64,000 nucleotides of DNA from the NCBI GenBank assembly GCA_021234535.1, contig CM037836.1, forward strand, positions 12,445,111 to 12,509,110, given 5' to 3'. The stretch is from Stichopus chloronotus. Taxonomy: Eukaryota > Echinodermata > Holothuroidea > Aspidochirotida > Stichopodidae. Below the pieces are notes generated by a model. That model did no database searches and had not been told where the DNA came from. It saw only the letters and a program-made list of their open reading frames with translations. Position numbers and translations under genes: made by a program. Below are positions 49,801 to 61,307 of this stretch, piece by piece (within the stretch, counting starts at the first letter, position 1; every line of letters starts with the position of its first letter).

Positions 49801-52800
49801 CAAGCATGTATATTTATTTGAAAAGACTATGTGCAAGTGCATACAGTTTGGTTGAATTTTATGCAAAGTATAAAGTTGTGGAATGACAAACCCTTGTATA
49901 GTTTGAGAGTCAACAGTGAACACCAGGTTTAAAAGATGCAGTAGGCAGGTGAAGTAAAGTAAGGTGAAGGTGATGAGTTCACAAAGGATACAGAGGAGTG
50001 GGGAAAAATGGGAGAGATGGGTAAGAAGTCAGGAAATTGGGTTGGTAGTAGAAAAAAAGGCCTTTAAACTGTAGTCAGGAAAATTGCAAACTTAGTAGAC
50101 CACCTTTTCTCAATTGACTTATGTGATGTCCTTTGCACGCAGAACTACCTCAAATCAAACAGGTTGCAGGTTGGACTGAAATTTTTTTTTTTCACTTTGA
50201 ACAAGGTCTTTCACTATGGCCTCTGCGGCTAATAATTTTCCAGAGATTGGCTACGTGCATGGTGCCATCCCCTGACCACCATCCACACATATGCCATTGG
50301 CATGGTGCAAATATGGAAAGGGAGTGAAAAAAAAAAGAGTCGTGTAGAGCTTGTATCCCTTGTCGATATTAAACCATAGAGTATAATCCTGAAATTCATA
50401 GGCACCTCGGAATCTGTGACAGAGTTCAGCAGATCCGTAACGCAGGAATTCCTGACAAACAAATCCATTTAAGTGATGCTCTAAGAGGAAGTGTTGATAA
50501 AGTAACACACATAGGTAATAAAGCAACATCAAGCTATTCAAGGAAGCAGCACCAGTGCTGCTGGGGGGGGGGGGGGGATTGGGAAGGTAGAAGAGTACCC
50601 CCATGTTTCTAGATAGATGGTTTTCTTTTGTACAAAAAAAAATCACCTTGAGCACTGTGTCAAAAGTTGGCCTCCTGGCCGCTGGCACAGCCGCTGCAGT
50701 GGCTGTTAGTCAGTTTAGAACCAAAAGAGCACCTTAGCAAGGAGGCCTTGCCAGCCAGTGCAGCCGGCTGCGTTACCGTTATGTTTGGGCGTGACACGCT
50801 TCATTGATTCCCGATGCCACTATGGCTGGGAGGCTGCTGCAGCCACTATTAACAGTATGTGTGTTGGAAAGTGGCTTCAGCCACTGCAGCCACATGCTCT
50901 TGATTACTGAGTTTACCCTAACAATGCCCAGCAGCTGCAGCGGCCTTGCCAGCCCCTGCAGCGGCCTTGCCAGCCAGCTTTTGACATGGTACCTAATAAT
51001 GCCACATTAATACAACGTGCATTTTAAGACTTTTTCACTTTGGCTCTATTGAACATCCCTTCAACAGCTGTAAGAGGGTCTCACAGGCAGCATCGTCGGC
51101 TGCCATTTTGATGATTGATAACATGCACAAATATCAGAGCTTGCTGCAGCGTATTGTATCATGCTACAAGCTGAGATGTGATGTAACAGTAACATTCATC
51201 ACCCAGGTCACTCAGACACAAATGTACAGTATTCCTATCTCAATGTAAGTAAAAAAGTTCACTCTGTTATAAAATGTGGAAACTCTAATCTTAAAAACTT
51301 TTTTTTTGCTGTTGGCTTTCATTGTGAATCACTTTCCCCTTCAAGAAAGAAAATAGACAGTTGTCATTACCCTCAAGAGCGAAATACAGTAGGTCACTTT
51401 TTTTTCATCTTCCAGATGACAAGGGAATAACAAAATTCTCTGAAAGGGGATTGTTATCTTCTTTCTTTGCAAACTGACATTTAAAAAAATTGGAATTTTT
51501 CCCTACACCCTCATTTTTGAACACTCAATTTTCTTTTATCCTTTTTACGTTTTTCATTTGATTTGCAAATTTTATGGTGACCCCTCATATATCTTTCACT
51601 GAGTTTGGGGGGATATACAGTGACAGTAATTTGGGTTGATAGATGAATTTTTTACAAAGTGATATATCTGCCATGTCTTGTCAATCAGATTATATGCAGT
51701 GGGAGGGGGGATGGAAGGGAAGAAGCAGATACTGTAGTATGTAATGGGAATCATACTGTATGTCAGGATGAAGATGAGGACAGAGATAAAATTCTGCACC
51801 AAGTTTATTTTCTGCTCTCTGTAATCTCCATTTTGTGACTTTTTAATTACTAGCTTAGTATGTTCAGGTATTAACACATACATCATTATGTTAATATTAA
51901 ATAAGACATCATGGCTGTGACCATCCACATCCATAAAATGCACTTTCAGCTCCTTTTACCTCGTAGCCATTTCTTTCAGTAATGTGACAGGATGTAGTTA
52001 ATTGATGGGGAAGCATGGGGAGGGGGGTAGAGGGGCAGTCCAAAAACTTCTCAATGGTTTTGAAAGGAGGTGATTGCTGTGATGTTTTGGCTACTCATGA
52101 GGCACACTGTCATGATGCCATATTGTGGGATTCTGCCTCTTTTTATTTAAGTGTCACCCTATTTGGACAGAGCTATACTGTAGTCACACTAGCTCTAAGG
52201 GTGCACAGTAAATCCTTAAGGGTCATTCGTCGGTATATTCACTAGAATGGTTGTCGATGTTTTTTTTTTTTTTTCTGTATGGCAGGATGTTCCAGAGGTG
52301 TGAATCAGTGGTGGGTTTAGGAGGTGGAGGTGCTAGCTGTGGGTCCATGTATTCCCCGCCCCAAAAAATTGATAAATTGTGCCTATATCACTGTTACTCC
52401 CCATGATGTTGTTTGGTACAGAGGGTCATGTACCGTAGTGAGAACTGTCTTTGTGTCTGCTGTGAATCCTTCAGGTGGAAGACACTCTCCCTTGACTGGT
52501 GAATCTAGTGCAACGTACCCCAAACGAAACTCCTGGATCCGCCCCCCTTCCCCTGGTGTGAATGGATATTGTATTAGCTCAGTAATGATATTAGCAACAA
52601 AGTGGTTTTAGTGGCAATTAATGCTCACTACGTCTCGCACTGCTTCACATAGTAAAAGGTGATAAAACGTGAAACTTGTACAAAATCATTTACAGGGATG
52701 GGTACAAGTATTATCTGCATGTCATGTGCACCAGTGCTCCAAACTTCCTTTTTTTCCCCTCTCCCACTTGAGTGAGCATCACCTGCCTACAGTACATGTT

Positions 52801-55800
52801 CATTACAGTAGGAGGCCTGTCTGTGATCTTACAGACGATCACAATAGACCTCTCTGACTATCAGGGAGAATAGTAGACGGCACATGAATACATAAATATG
52901 CTATATGCAGCATATAGAAAGTCAACAACCATCAGGAAGCTTCCAAAAAGTATAAAATTCCAAATTTCTCTTTAAGATATAGAAATTGTTGGCTTGACAA
53001 ATGTGGTAGATCATAACACAACAGAGTGGCATAGATGCTGAAAGAACGACACCTGTACTGTAGGTTTGTTAGTGTGTTTCATATCCTGTCTTCTCAAAAA
53101 GGAGTGGACTATGACCAGAAGATCTAAGACAGCGTCTGCAGTACCTGGTTGGTAGCAATCAACCAGATTGCCATAGCTATGTACAGTACTAGCTAGATTG
53201 TGCGACATTTTACAGACTGTTGGAAGAACTGACTTGAGAATAACCCCTCGATGAAATTCTTCCAGAAAACAACAAAAGACCAGTGGACGAAGACAAGGGC
53301 ACCTGGGTAGACTATTGTTTTTTCCACAGATCACGTGAAGCGGAAAATAATCCAAACATAGTTAAGATTTTTTTTTTTTTTTTTGCGATTATATCCCTGT
53401 ATGCCCCGTTTCCAAGAAATCTGATGTCTTTCACTCCTCACACTGAAGATGAACTTGTCGCCAAAAATGGATCTGACGTCAGCGATACCCACCCTGACAT
53501 ACCTCACATGTGTTTTTGTCTCTCGTTAACATTTCGGTGTGCCATAATCTTACCCTAGGCTTTTTTTTTTTTTGCTCTGACGTGTATCACAGGCACACCG
53601 CACTTCATCATTTAGGACATTCCTGAGGCAAACAAAGCAACCTACTTTTAAGCTCATCTGAATCACAACAGCAAAGTGAGAAGTATATGGTATGAAAAGA
53701 AACATACCATCAGCATTCATTCGTTTTCATCGAACATGTTTCGCTTAAATTCCACTTTGAAAGAAAAAAGTTACAAAGTCATCTTCTACTCTCAAGCACA
53801 GCACTTGCTTCACTGAGTTCGACGTTTTAGGCCAGCCAGGAGGTCGGTGGCTTTAGTAGAGTCATGTCATTCCTCCTTAAATTTCTTGAAATTACATCAG
53901 TGAAAACAGGTCGTGGCCCTCTATGAAGGAGGTCAAGTTTGACGTAGGTACTGCAAAAGTGAAGAGCAAACCACCCTAGGAATTTAGCTTTAGCTTTCTT
54001 TATGAAGTGACATTTAGAGATACTCGCAAATTTTTGCTATCGCACAGCTGTCATTTTTTTTTTTTCTTTTCCTCCATCAAATCTTTCTTTTTTCGTCTGT
54101 TTTGTGGCCCTTCTTGCAATTTTCAGTTGTGTGTCGGAAATAAATGAAAAGGTACTGTGACACAGAATGATAAATTTATTGTTCATAATTTTTGTGACAT
54201 GAGCTGGTTATTTAAGTTATAATTATGCTGTGGGTTGCATTACGATGGGAAACATACGTACTGTTCTGTATCAAACATTCAGATCAAGACCTGACTACCT
54301 GCCAGGACAATTGTGAAGACTTGACGAAGCCTCCATCAGAAACTTCTTTTAGTATTCAAAGTGGAAGACGATCAAACCATGTGTGTGTTTGTATACATGT
54401 TTTTTTTTCTTTAACTGTATCACTGTTCTCTTTTTCTGCTATTAGTTATCTCATTACCTAACTTGTAAGGAGAGTGGATACAGTTACAATGTTGGTATTT
54501 TTGTCATAGCAGTCTACCGTACAGAGTTGGAACATATTCAATTTTGGACCAGTTCTTTCAGCACCTTTGCAATAGCAAATTTTCCTGAACCAGACATTAC
54601 ATCCATATACTATACATTGATTTCATACTTACAGTAAAGGGAGGAGGCCGGAGGCAACAGTGAAAGAGTGAATAATGTGACTTATTTGGGCTTTTACCAG
54701 ATTTGATGGCTTCTACTGAACAGTCTTACAGTTTTGCTGTTTCCAGCGCAAGAATGGTATCCTGTACCATTTCTGTTGAAAGTTTGTGCAAATGTTGCTA
54801 CTGTATTTGCACATGGCCACCATTGTTTATTGTGTAGTATCAATAATAGACACAGTATCATTACAGTACTGTACATGCCTATCATCTATCAGACAGTCTT
54901 CGCATGTATGTATTCTTATGTCTTCTTGAGGGGACACAGATATCCTGGCTAAACTCTGACAACTAGGTGAGCTGTCAACTGACAACTAGGTGAGCTGTCT
55001 TGATATTGCGATTATTTTAATATCGTGATACCTCTTTTTCCACGATGCCAAAGTTTATATTCCCCAGCTTGTATCGCAATATAGGAAAATCTATGCAAAG
55101 TGATAACACTTTCCAACCGTGTCCTCATTTTTCTTGTGTTTTCTTTGTTGAGTGAATGTATTTCCAAGTATAAGTTCCATTTTTCATTAAAAGTAAGCTA
55201 AAAATGAGGAGCAGAAGAAAATGTAAAAACACATGCAGAAGTAAATGACAAAGAGTGATATTTTTATTCTTTACAACTTCATAGGAACGTGACGTATACG
55301 CACACTAATGTTAAAACTTTGGACAAAATCAGTCTCTCAAGGCTGTCAAGACTGTAGTTACTTTTGCTTTCACATATCACACTTTTCATTCACTTTTATC
55401 TCGATGCATCGATACTTCTGCTGACACCATGACATAACTCCTGACAAAGAGAGTTATGTCTGGTTGTCATGTCATCGTGTGTCATGCTGCAAAACTCTTC
55501 TTGAAACATGATTTTGAAATAAAATGGGGGGAAAAAAAATGAAGAGAACAATTTTCGTTTCTCTATAGATGAATTTGAATGAGACACACTGTATGCACAC
55601 CATGCTGTAAGACTGTAATTTTGTTTCTCACGATTCATCGGTTTGGATCGTGAAACGTTTCTTGCTGGTTTACCTGCTATGCCCCCTTCGCATGCGTGTC
55701 CAGGATTTGAGAACAAATTGACACTTTATGGTTTGTTCAACATTAAAAGTATGGTTAAGCCTGCCTTTATCCTTCGAGACTGTAGGTTGAGTTCACTGTA

Positions 55801-56843
55801 ATTTAGCAGGTCTGCTTTTATCCCCACTTTTCCTGTTAAATCTGTTGTTTGTCCCGACATTGCCTGATTCCCATGACGTGAAACGACAGAAGATTTACGA
55901 AAAGTGTTTGCCTCAGGGATGCAGTAGAGTCCCACCTTATTTCTCGTGTTATATTTTAGAGGTGTAACAGTCGTTGCAAAAGAGACTTCACCTGCTGTTT
56001 ATACTTTTCTGTTTTGTCTCTTCCCACTGAACCATAAAAATGCTCCCTGCGAATAACATGAAAAAGGGTCCCTTTTGTGAGGGGGGGTTAAGGCAGAAGT
56101 ATGAACCAAATGGTCCCATGCTGTACATACTTGACAGAAAATATATAGATAAGGTTCAACAGTTTTCAAGTTCTACATTTTTCCCAAGAGTTTTCATGGA
56201 CACCACAGATTTTGCTAAGCATGATTTGAACTCAAATATGCAATAGCACATTGAGTTCTAATCGTTGTTCATACTGTTTTTAATGTGTTGTGATTACTCT
56301 CAATATTTCATGATTATTTCCAATAGTTTCAAAATTCTCTTTTGAGCTTTATAATGTAACTGATTTTTCTTATTTTTCAAGTTTTTCTTTGGTGCAACGA
56401 TCAAACCTAGTTGACAACCTTTACTGTTGGTTTTGGTTATGCCAATCTCAGTAATGGCAGTTTTGGTTTGCCGTGAAAGCTTTCTGGCACATTGTAACAT
56501 TTTTGAAAAAGCAAGGCTTAATTACTCTCCGTTCTCACGTGGATCGGTGGCACACTTAGCAAGTTGATTCGTCTGAAACAAATCATACTTCACTATTAAA
56601 GGAGTAAATAGCAGAAAAGTTCAGAATGTGACCTCTTTAGTACTTGTAACTTGCTTGTAGCTACAGTAGGAACTTTTTGTTTGTGTTGTTTATTGTTTAT
56701 TTAAATTTCTTGCATCTTTTCAGAAAACTATAATCAACAGTAAATCCAGTGCCTCCCTGTCATTTCCTTTCGCGTTGGGAATATTTATGAATTCAATTCT
56801 GTGGAGCCTTTACGGGATGGTCATTCAAGATATTTATGTAATG
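31767..56843 (+). CDS. SWEET sugar transporter (SLC50A1-like), exons 1-5, 3' end missing
   Basis: A bidirectional sugar uniporter of the SWEET/MtN3-saliva family with seven helices, in the plasma or Golgi membrane. Exons: 31,767-31,834, 32,910-32,987, 34,371-34,494, 41,868(or 41,871)-42,032 and 56,724-56,843. Phases are 2, 2, 0, 0, 0 and agree at every junction. The start is the ATG in AAGGATGG, with A at -3 and G at +4. The protein begins [20 protein letters not shown], then [37 protein letters not shown]. Conserved positions: Pro24 (TM1), Pro42 (TM2), Asn69 (VVNSVG, TM3), Pro141 (SPMAEL, TM5) and Pro160 (SFPF, TM6), matching the proline tetrad and TM3 asparagine of SWEETs. The 185 residues found fall about 35 short of the human protein (221); the TM7 exon, expected to start near VPN, was not seen up to 64,000. 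As I recall the human gene, its introns fall at the same protein positions. Confidence 0.9.
32910..32987 (+). CDS. SWEET exon 2
   Basis: 78 bp, 26 codons, phase 2 in and out. It follows the acceptor TTTATGCCAG and ends GTGAC|GTGAGT. It encodes [19 protein letters not shown] then FLMGFV, the end of TM1, the cytosolic loop and TM2. The human exon 2 also encodes 26 residues. Open frames on both strands across this exon are shadows. Confidence 0.9.
34371..34494 (+). CDS. SWEET exon 3
   Basis: 124 bp after TTTGTTTCCAG, ending AATAAG|GTAGGT. It encodes [19 protein letters not shown], then [18 protein letters not shown] and SSNK, covering TM2-TM3. YG.LK, the N in VVNSVG and the aromatic-rich TM3 are typical of the family. 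Confidence 0.92.
34495..37282. other. SWEET intron 3, first part
   Basis: Mostly unremarkable AT-rich intron. An open block at 35,639-35,842 is noted in the findings. A degenerate hAT-like start (CAGTGGTGGAC) occurs near 36,241, but I found no matching end or duplication. Confidence 0.4.
37283..38910. mobile_element. Inverted-repeat-bounded element with AGGTCA array, copy 2
   Basis: Left end ATTCCTTGC (37,283), right end GCAAGGAATC (38,871-38,880), followed by the same AAAGTCCTTTGACTTT hairpin type as copy 1. The interior from 37,370 to about 38,180 is a decayed ~145 bp array with GAGGTCACC and AAAGGTCATTTGAGG blocks. Units alternate between two types: one with TGTAAACA..TATCTCAAG, the other with a GTCTCAGCAA.CGAAT or CTCATCGACTGAAT segment. 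It lies inside SWEET intron 3. Confidence 0.65.
39244..39311. repeat. (CATC)n microsatellite
   Basis: About 15 near-perfect tetranucleotide units of CATC, degenerating to TATC at the right end. Confidence 0.95.
39310..39920. repeat. Tandem array, four ~146 bp units
   Basis: Each unit contains a segment like CCATTTTATGAAATTCTGCA preceded by AAGGTCCC..GTG.ACCCTATGG. This segment lies near 39,433, 39,579, 39,730 and 39,872. Other shared parts are TTCTCCTCC.ACAGATT.TCTTG, CAATGTTG.TGGTTTGTCA and GGGTGTCCA. It is unrelated in sequence to the AGGTCA arrays but has a similar period. Confidence 0.75.
39921..41867. other. SWEET intron 3, last part
   Basis: No repeat with definable ends and no exon until the acceptor at 41,867. 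Confidence 0.4.
41868..42032 (+). CDS. SWEET exon 4
   Basis: Encodes (Q)[18 protein letters not shown], then [19 protein letters not shown] and [17 protein letters not shown], covering TM4-TM5. The acceptor is a NAGNAG (CAGCAG at 41,865-41,870), so exon start 41,868 gives 55 codons and 41,871 gives 54. The human exon has 54 codons. The donor is CTG|GTGAGT. Confidence 0.9.
42033..47765. other. SWEET intron 4, first part
   Basis: AT-rich intron DNA with A-rich and T-rich tracts and a 12-G run at 45,214-45,225. No supported exon or bounded element. Short open frames here match nothing. Confidence 0.4.
47766..48883. mobile_element. Candidate DNA transposon (TIR-bounded, ~1.1 kb)
   Basis: The left end TAGCCCCGTTTCCATTTGAG and the reverse complement of the right end, TAGTCGTGTTCCCGTTTCAA, share CCCGTTTC and, further in, a GTGGATC/TTGGATC then TAGTGGATC/AGTAGATC pattern extending over about 55 bp. 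A TA target duplication with TAG...CTA ends is possible. No transposase frame was recognised. It lies inside SWEET intron 4. Confidence 0.5.
48884..50657. other. SWEET intron 4, middle part
   Basis: No exon recognised. An open frame of 143 codons (49,236-49,667) has an ordinary-looking composition but no similarity I can name and no splice context, so it is not called. Confidence 0.4.
50658..50986. mobile_element. Candidate MITE rich in GCTGCAGC palindromes
   Basis: The left end TGTCAAAAGTTGGCC and right end GGCCTTGCCAGC...GCTTTTGACA are inverted repeats (TGTCAAAAGYTGGC) over the outer bases, with CCGCTG/CAGCGG further in. The 329 bp interior holds at least five CTGCAG palindromes and a 21 bp direct duplication (CCTGCAGCGGCCTTGCCAGC around 50,935-50,975). 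It is far GC-richer than its surroundings. Confidence 0.6.
50987..52297. other. SWEET intron 4 continued
   Basis: AT-rich with poly-T tracts. Nothing recognised. Confidence 0.4.
52306..52555. mobile_element. Non-autonomous hAT element 3, with 8 bp TSD
   Basis: Left end CAGTGGTGGGTTTAGGAG and right end CTCCTGGATCCGCCCCCC..CCCCTG form an imperfect inverted repeat of the common hAT type. The 8 bp duplication GTGTGAAT occurs at 52,298-52,305 and 52,556-52,563. Length is 250 bp, too short for a transposase. Confidence 0.85.
52564..56723. other. SWEET intron 4, last part
   Basis: Contains a tandem 22-23 bp duplication (GACAACTAGGTGAGCTGTC, 54,957-54,998) and several poly-T runs. No exon before the acceptor TTGCATCTTTTCAG at 56,723. 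Confidence 0.4.
56724..56843 (+). CDS. SWEET exon 5
   Basis: 120 bp, 40 codons, phase 0 on both sides. Encodes [19 protein letters not shown], then [19 protein letters not shown] and VM, covering TM6 and the following loop. SFPF and WSLYG..I.D.Y.M are conserved in SWEETs. The donor is ATG|GTGAGT. Confidence 0.92.
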
Positions 56844-59800
56844 GTGAGTATACCCATATCATAGTTTTGTTATGTATCTGTTTTTAATTTAATTTGCCAT
56901 ATTTAAACTTTTCTCTGATCATATTGATGCATGAATGAGTTAAGGAAAAAAATAAATAGGCAAAGACAAAGTCAGAAATAATTCCCTCCCACCACCTTCT
57001 TTAATTAGTCTGCACAGACTTTGTTCAAAGCATCGTGAGTGTTGGATTTGTCGTCATCTCTTTCTGTCAAGGGTGCGAGGTAGTGTTCCCTTCAGGTATT
57101 CCGGCACGCGACCGACGATAACAGGATCTGGTTCTGCCCGGATTAAAAGTTTCACTGATGTGCAATGTGCATGTGACAAAAAAAACAAAGTACGTATACA
57201 TAACTAGGAACACATCATCATGCCTGTATTCAATGCAAGGTGTACTGTGCCATGAATGTGCGAAGCAAATGTTCGCATGGGGACTTCACAATGGACTCTT
57301 TTTTCTTTCTAACAAAATTTGAATTTTCGGATGCCAGACCAACTACCCGTACGGTGGGTGCTGTCCGGGTCCAAGCTGGGTCACATTGTAACCACTAATA
57401 GAGAGGTTCAATGCAACAAGGAGCCCCTCTCTAGGAGTTCTGAAAGTAGTGTAATCTGTCACGTATCCCAGAATGCTTGCCTTCGTGACATCTATTTGCC
57501 CACTCCCACCACCCCCCACCTCCTCTTTATTTACCATGGTGCAATTGACAGAAACCGTTGTGCAATGTAGATATGCATGTTTCCAATGTTTCCCAAAAGC
57601 TTTCAACCGAAACCGCTTGAATGGAAATGATGTTTTGATGCACCGTTTCACCTCATTTAGCCTGTACCACACGGAAACGTCAGCAAACATTCTTGTCACA
57701 CTGGTAGTCAGTTTGCAACTTTTGCACCAGTTTCAAGGGTCTATCTGTCTCCCCTTTTTTTTGCTTGTTGTTAACAACGCAAACAAAATAGTCATAGGAA
57801 ATAATTGTCTAATTATCGGATGTGTCGGAAATGCAGCAGAGTTGAACGTACCGTAATCGGATTGATCGGAATGAGCTGCCATTGGATAACGTAATTAAAT
57901 ACCCATTGCCCCATTAAGCCTGACAGATGTAAAACATGCTTAAGGAATGTGACTTAACAAAGTGTCGGATGTATCAGGCAAGGAACGAGATGTGAGGTGT
58001 AGGAATGTTTTACCACCGAATTGCTAAAAGTTCAAAGCCCTCTTATAAGTGTGAGACGTACAGCGGAGTAGACAAGAGTGCATAGTATTCCGCAGACTAT
58101 ATCTCTTACAACGTCACAAGGTCAGGATGAGTCTAATAGGCCTGGGTGGCTCTGATATTTTTATAGTCGAGTACTCGCGACCCAAGTGGTCACAACTCTG
58201 AAGCTAATTGGTACCACCCTAATTGGTATCAGTTTTAATGATATTAACTGTCACCCACTGTACATATACATTATGGTATTTTCTGAGCAGGAATTACTGT
58301 GTAAACAATGTTGGCTGCCAAATGGTGTCGGAAGGTTAGAATTGGACTTTTCACTAAAAATCGAGTGAAGTTGTTAGACACAGGCTAGGCCTAAATTGGG
58401 AAAACGAACAAAACAAAGAAGTCACACTTAGGGTACTTTTACTCTAGATCCTAATCAGATCCGCTGATGTTATCAGGAGATCATCTCTCCGGGGGTAATG
58501 AAATGAATTGATCCAGCGGCATTTACACTTGGGTCGCACTCTTGATTCTCCCTAGGCCCTGTGGGCCGGGTCACCTATATCGCAAACATGCAAGGTGTGT
58601 CATACATTCTCATTCATGCACCACGGTTTCCCCGACCCTGGAAGAAGCATTAAGATATTCACACTCGTTTAAAGTACAACATTGGATGTTGCTACGGAAT
58701 CAGTAGCCAAAAATTACAATCAATGACAATGCTCCTTTCAGTTCAAAGTGGAATTGACCAAAGTGGGGGTGGATGCAATGTTAGGATATCTGTTAGGCAA
58801 CGTTTAAGATCGTTAAACCAGTCTACTACACATATGACAAACAAAAATTAATATGTGCACTTTGCGGGCATTCTTGTCAATGTGTATGTCCACATCACTT
58901 GTGAATATGCCAAAAGCACTCAACGTGCGTGTAACCTTTACCGCTTTGTGGAGCATACCACTCAGTCAAAGGAGGGTACACAGCATGTTCATTGCGACTC
59001 CATGACCATGGTAAAATTTTAACATGCATTACCTAAAGCTTGCATGTGTGGATATTCAGTTGTACATAATGAACTCCCTTCTTCTTAGGGCTATTCGGGT
59101 GAATGGCAATCTGGCGGCAGACAGGGAATGATAGAAAGAAAAGAAAACAGGATCGTAAAGGGGAGCTTTATGCGGGGGAGCTGTATGTCGGGTGGATGTA
59201 CGATTAGAAAAATTATAAAGGAGAGAATTAAGAGCTGGTGAAGCAAAGGGGGTGACTGCATGTAATGGGCCTAAATGGCTGAGTAGCCCTTTGCAAGGGC
59301 TAGATTTTCCTATGCTTTAGCATCGGGTGCAGGTAAAAATGTTGTTTGTCCAGCCACTGATCTGGTAGGATGTAGACTTAAAAAAGATATGTTCCCTCAT
59401 ATTTCGTGTTAGTTGACCATGCCAGGCCTGGTGTTGAGTGCACTGTATGCCATGCACACAACGTGTAGTACAAGTAGGCAGTATATTCATACCTTAACAG
59501 AACAGCAAATCAAGGTATTCAAAAGCTATTTCAGGCTGCCGAGCATGTACCGTATGACATTTATAGCTATAAATTTTATACCACTCGAGATTAATCAGGA
59601 TCAATGTGGCTGTTTATGAAGACAACTAAAAGGCAATGCCTCTGATATTCTACGTCAATTCATTATAGATTATTATTGTTTCAGGAGTTGCAATCATTAC
59701 TTATGACTGCCATCACAGAAGACAAACAAACTGTTGAAGGTAAATTGGTACCACACACTTCAACATTTGAACAACGAATCACAGGGAAAAAACATAAGTT

Positions 59801-61307
59801 TAGAACTTTCGTTTACATTTGCAGACACTTATGTGGCAACAGAAAAGTGTATCAAAGTGTAAGTGTGTCAAAACTTACCTGTATGAGTACAATCAGAATG
59901 TCTGTCCCAAACATACACAGATTTCAAATGAAGCAAATATTTTCCAAATTTCACACCTTGCAATAAGATCTGACTACAGTAGAGAATAATAAAGTACAAA
60001 CTTTCAGAATGAAATAACAGGATATATTGCTATTTTTCATGTAAACTGTTGATTCAATGCATGTGCAGTTTGTGAGAGTAAGTTTACACAGCATAAGAAA
60101 CTTCATGGAATACAGAGGTCGCCGGATATCTAAGGTGACCGTTGATGCCGAAGCATCTACACTATTACTAACCGTTGTGCCTTACACTTACAGTAGAGGA
60201 ACAGACTAGACTAAGATTTTCAAGTAAATTTTGATCCAGACTGCTTGAAAATGTTCTATATAGTGTCTAGTATATTGCTAAGCCTATATTGGGTCATCAG
60301 GAACAGGATGGCGTATTTGATACTTAAAGTTTGTACATTCAACTTAAGGAAAGCGGGGAATATTTCACCATACCGTACTGCAAATAACTGGGTAACACAA
60401 ACCAATACAATTTCATACCTCCAACTCAGTGCAGTTGAGACCAAACTCACTGGTACTGTATTTGCTCATAGCCACAGGCGGAAGGTCAAAGAATTCACTG
60501 GCACTCCTAAATATATTTAGGAGTGCCCCTCCCATGTGTTTGGCACTGACCACTTAATTAGTTCAAGTTAATGGTTGCAGTATTGTCACTCGGATCTGGA
60601 TTCCTCACTATTTTGTTAGAAAGAAAACAAATGCTTACATTTTCAGGGTTGTTGCAGAATGTATCAGATCTTAATTGATGTCAAAGTACTTAACTGATAA
60701 AGTCTATGTTTTCCTGCTATTTGATGATGGTGACATGCAAGAATAATCAGTACTAAAGATGTCATGGTGAAATTTATTTTAGCTGAGGTAAGCCATTTAA
60801 CTTAAGCCTTTTCATTGTTGTAGCAACTTTTTTTACTCAAGAGGGCTGTGTGTGGTTAACAACTTAACATAGAAATTGCGTATACCGGGAATGTGTCTGT
60901 GCGACAACCCGATGGCATGTGTAATTTATGCGGTAAGCAGTGATTTCAGAAAATTGTATTAGTTACTGCTGCTATAGGTATACCAAGTAGTTCTATACGC
61001 AATGAACATTGCAGTGAGTGGAATCAGGGATGAACGGTAATGCAACATTTACTTAAAGGCAGAGTAAACACATGAAAAACATTCATAGACATTTTTTTTC
61101 AAATTTATTTTCATTTAAAGCAGATCTTGGAGAAATTGACACTGTTTACACAGACATGTGCATGTGAATTTCTACACAACAGCACTTTGGTACTGTACGT
61201 ACAAGTAACACAGTAGACAGTGATTCCACAAAAAGGCCTGGTATAACAGGCAATACCAGGTACGGAGCAGTCGGTACACCAATATCTGCTTTTGCTGTAC
61301 CAACAAG
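56844..61307. other. Presumed SWEET last intron
   Basis: No exon encoding the expected seventh helix (VPN...FxxYP pattern) was found. A VPN occurs near 59,909, but the following residues do not fit. A 28 bp perfect palindrome lies at 60,500-60,527. Confidence 0.4.
60500..60527. repeat. Perfect 28 bp palindrome
   Basis: The half-site GGCACTCCTAAAT, with TA..TA at the centre, is followed directly by its exact reverse complement with no loop. The flanks do not continue the symmetry. Confidence 0.9.

Noticed and set aside
59905..59966. VPN in an open frame as candidate SWEET exon 6
   Set aside because: There is no acceptor just before it, and the following residues are charged and polar rather than a seventh transmembrane helix.
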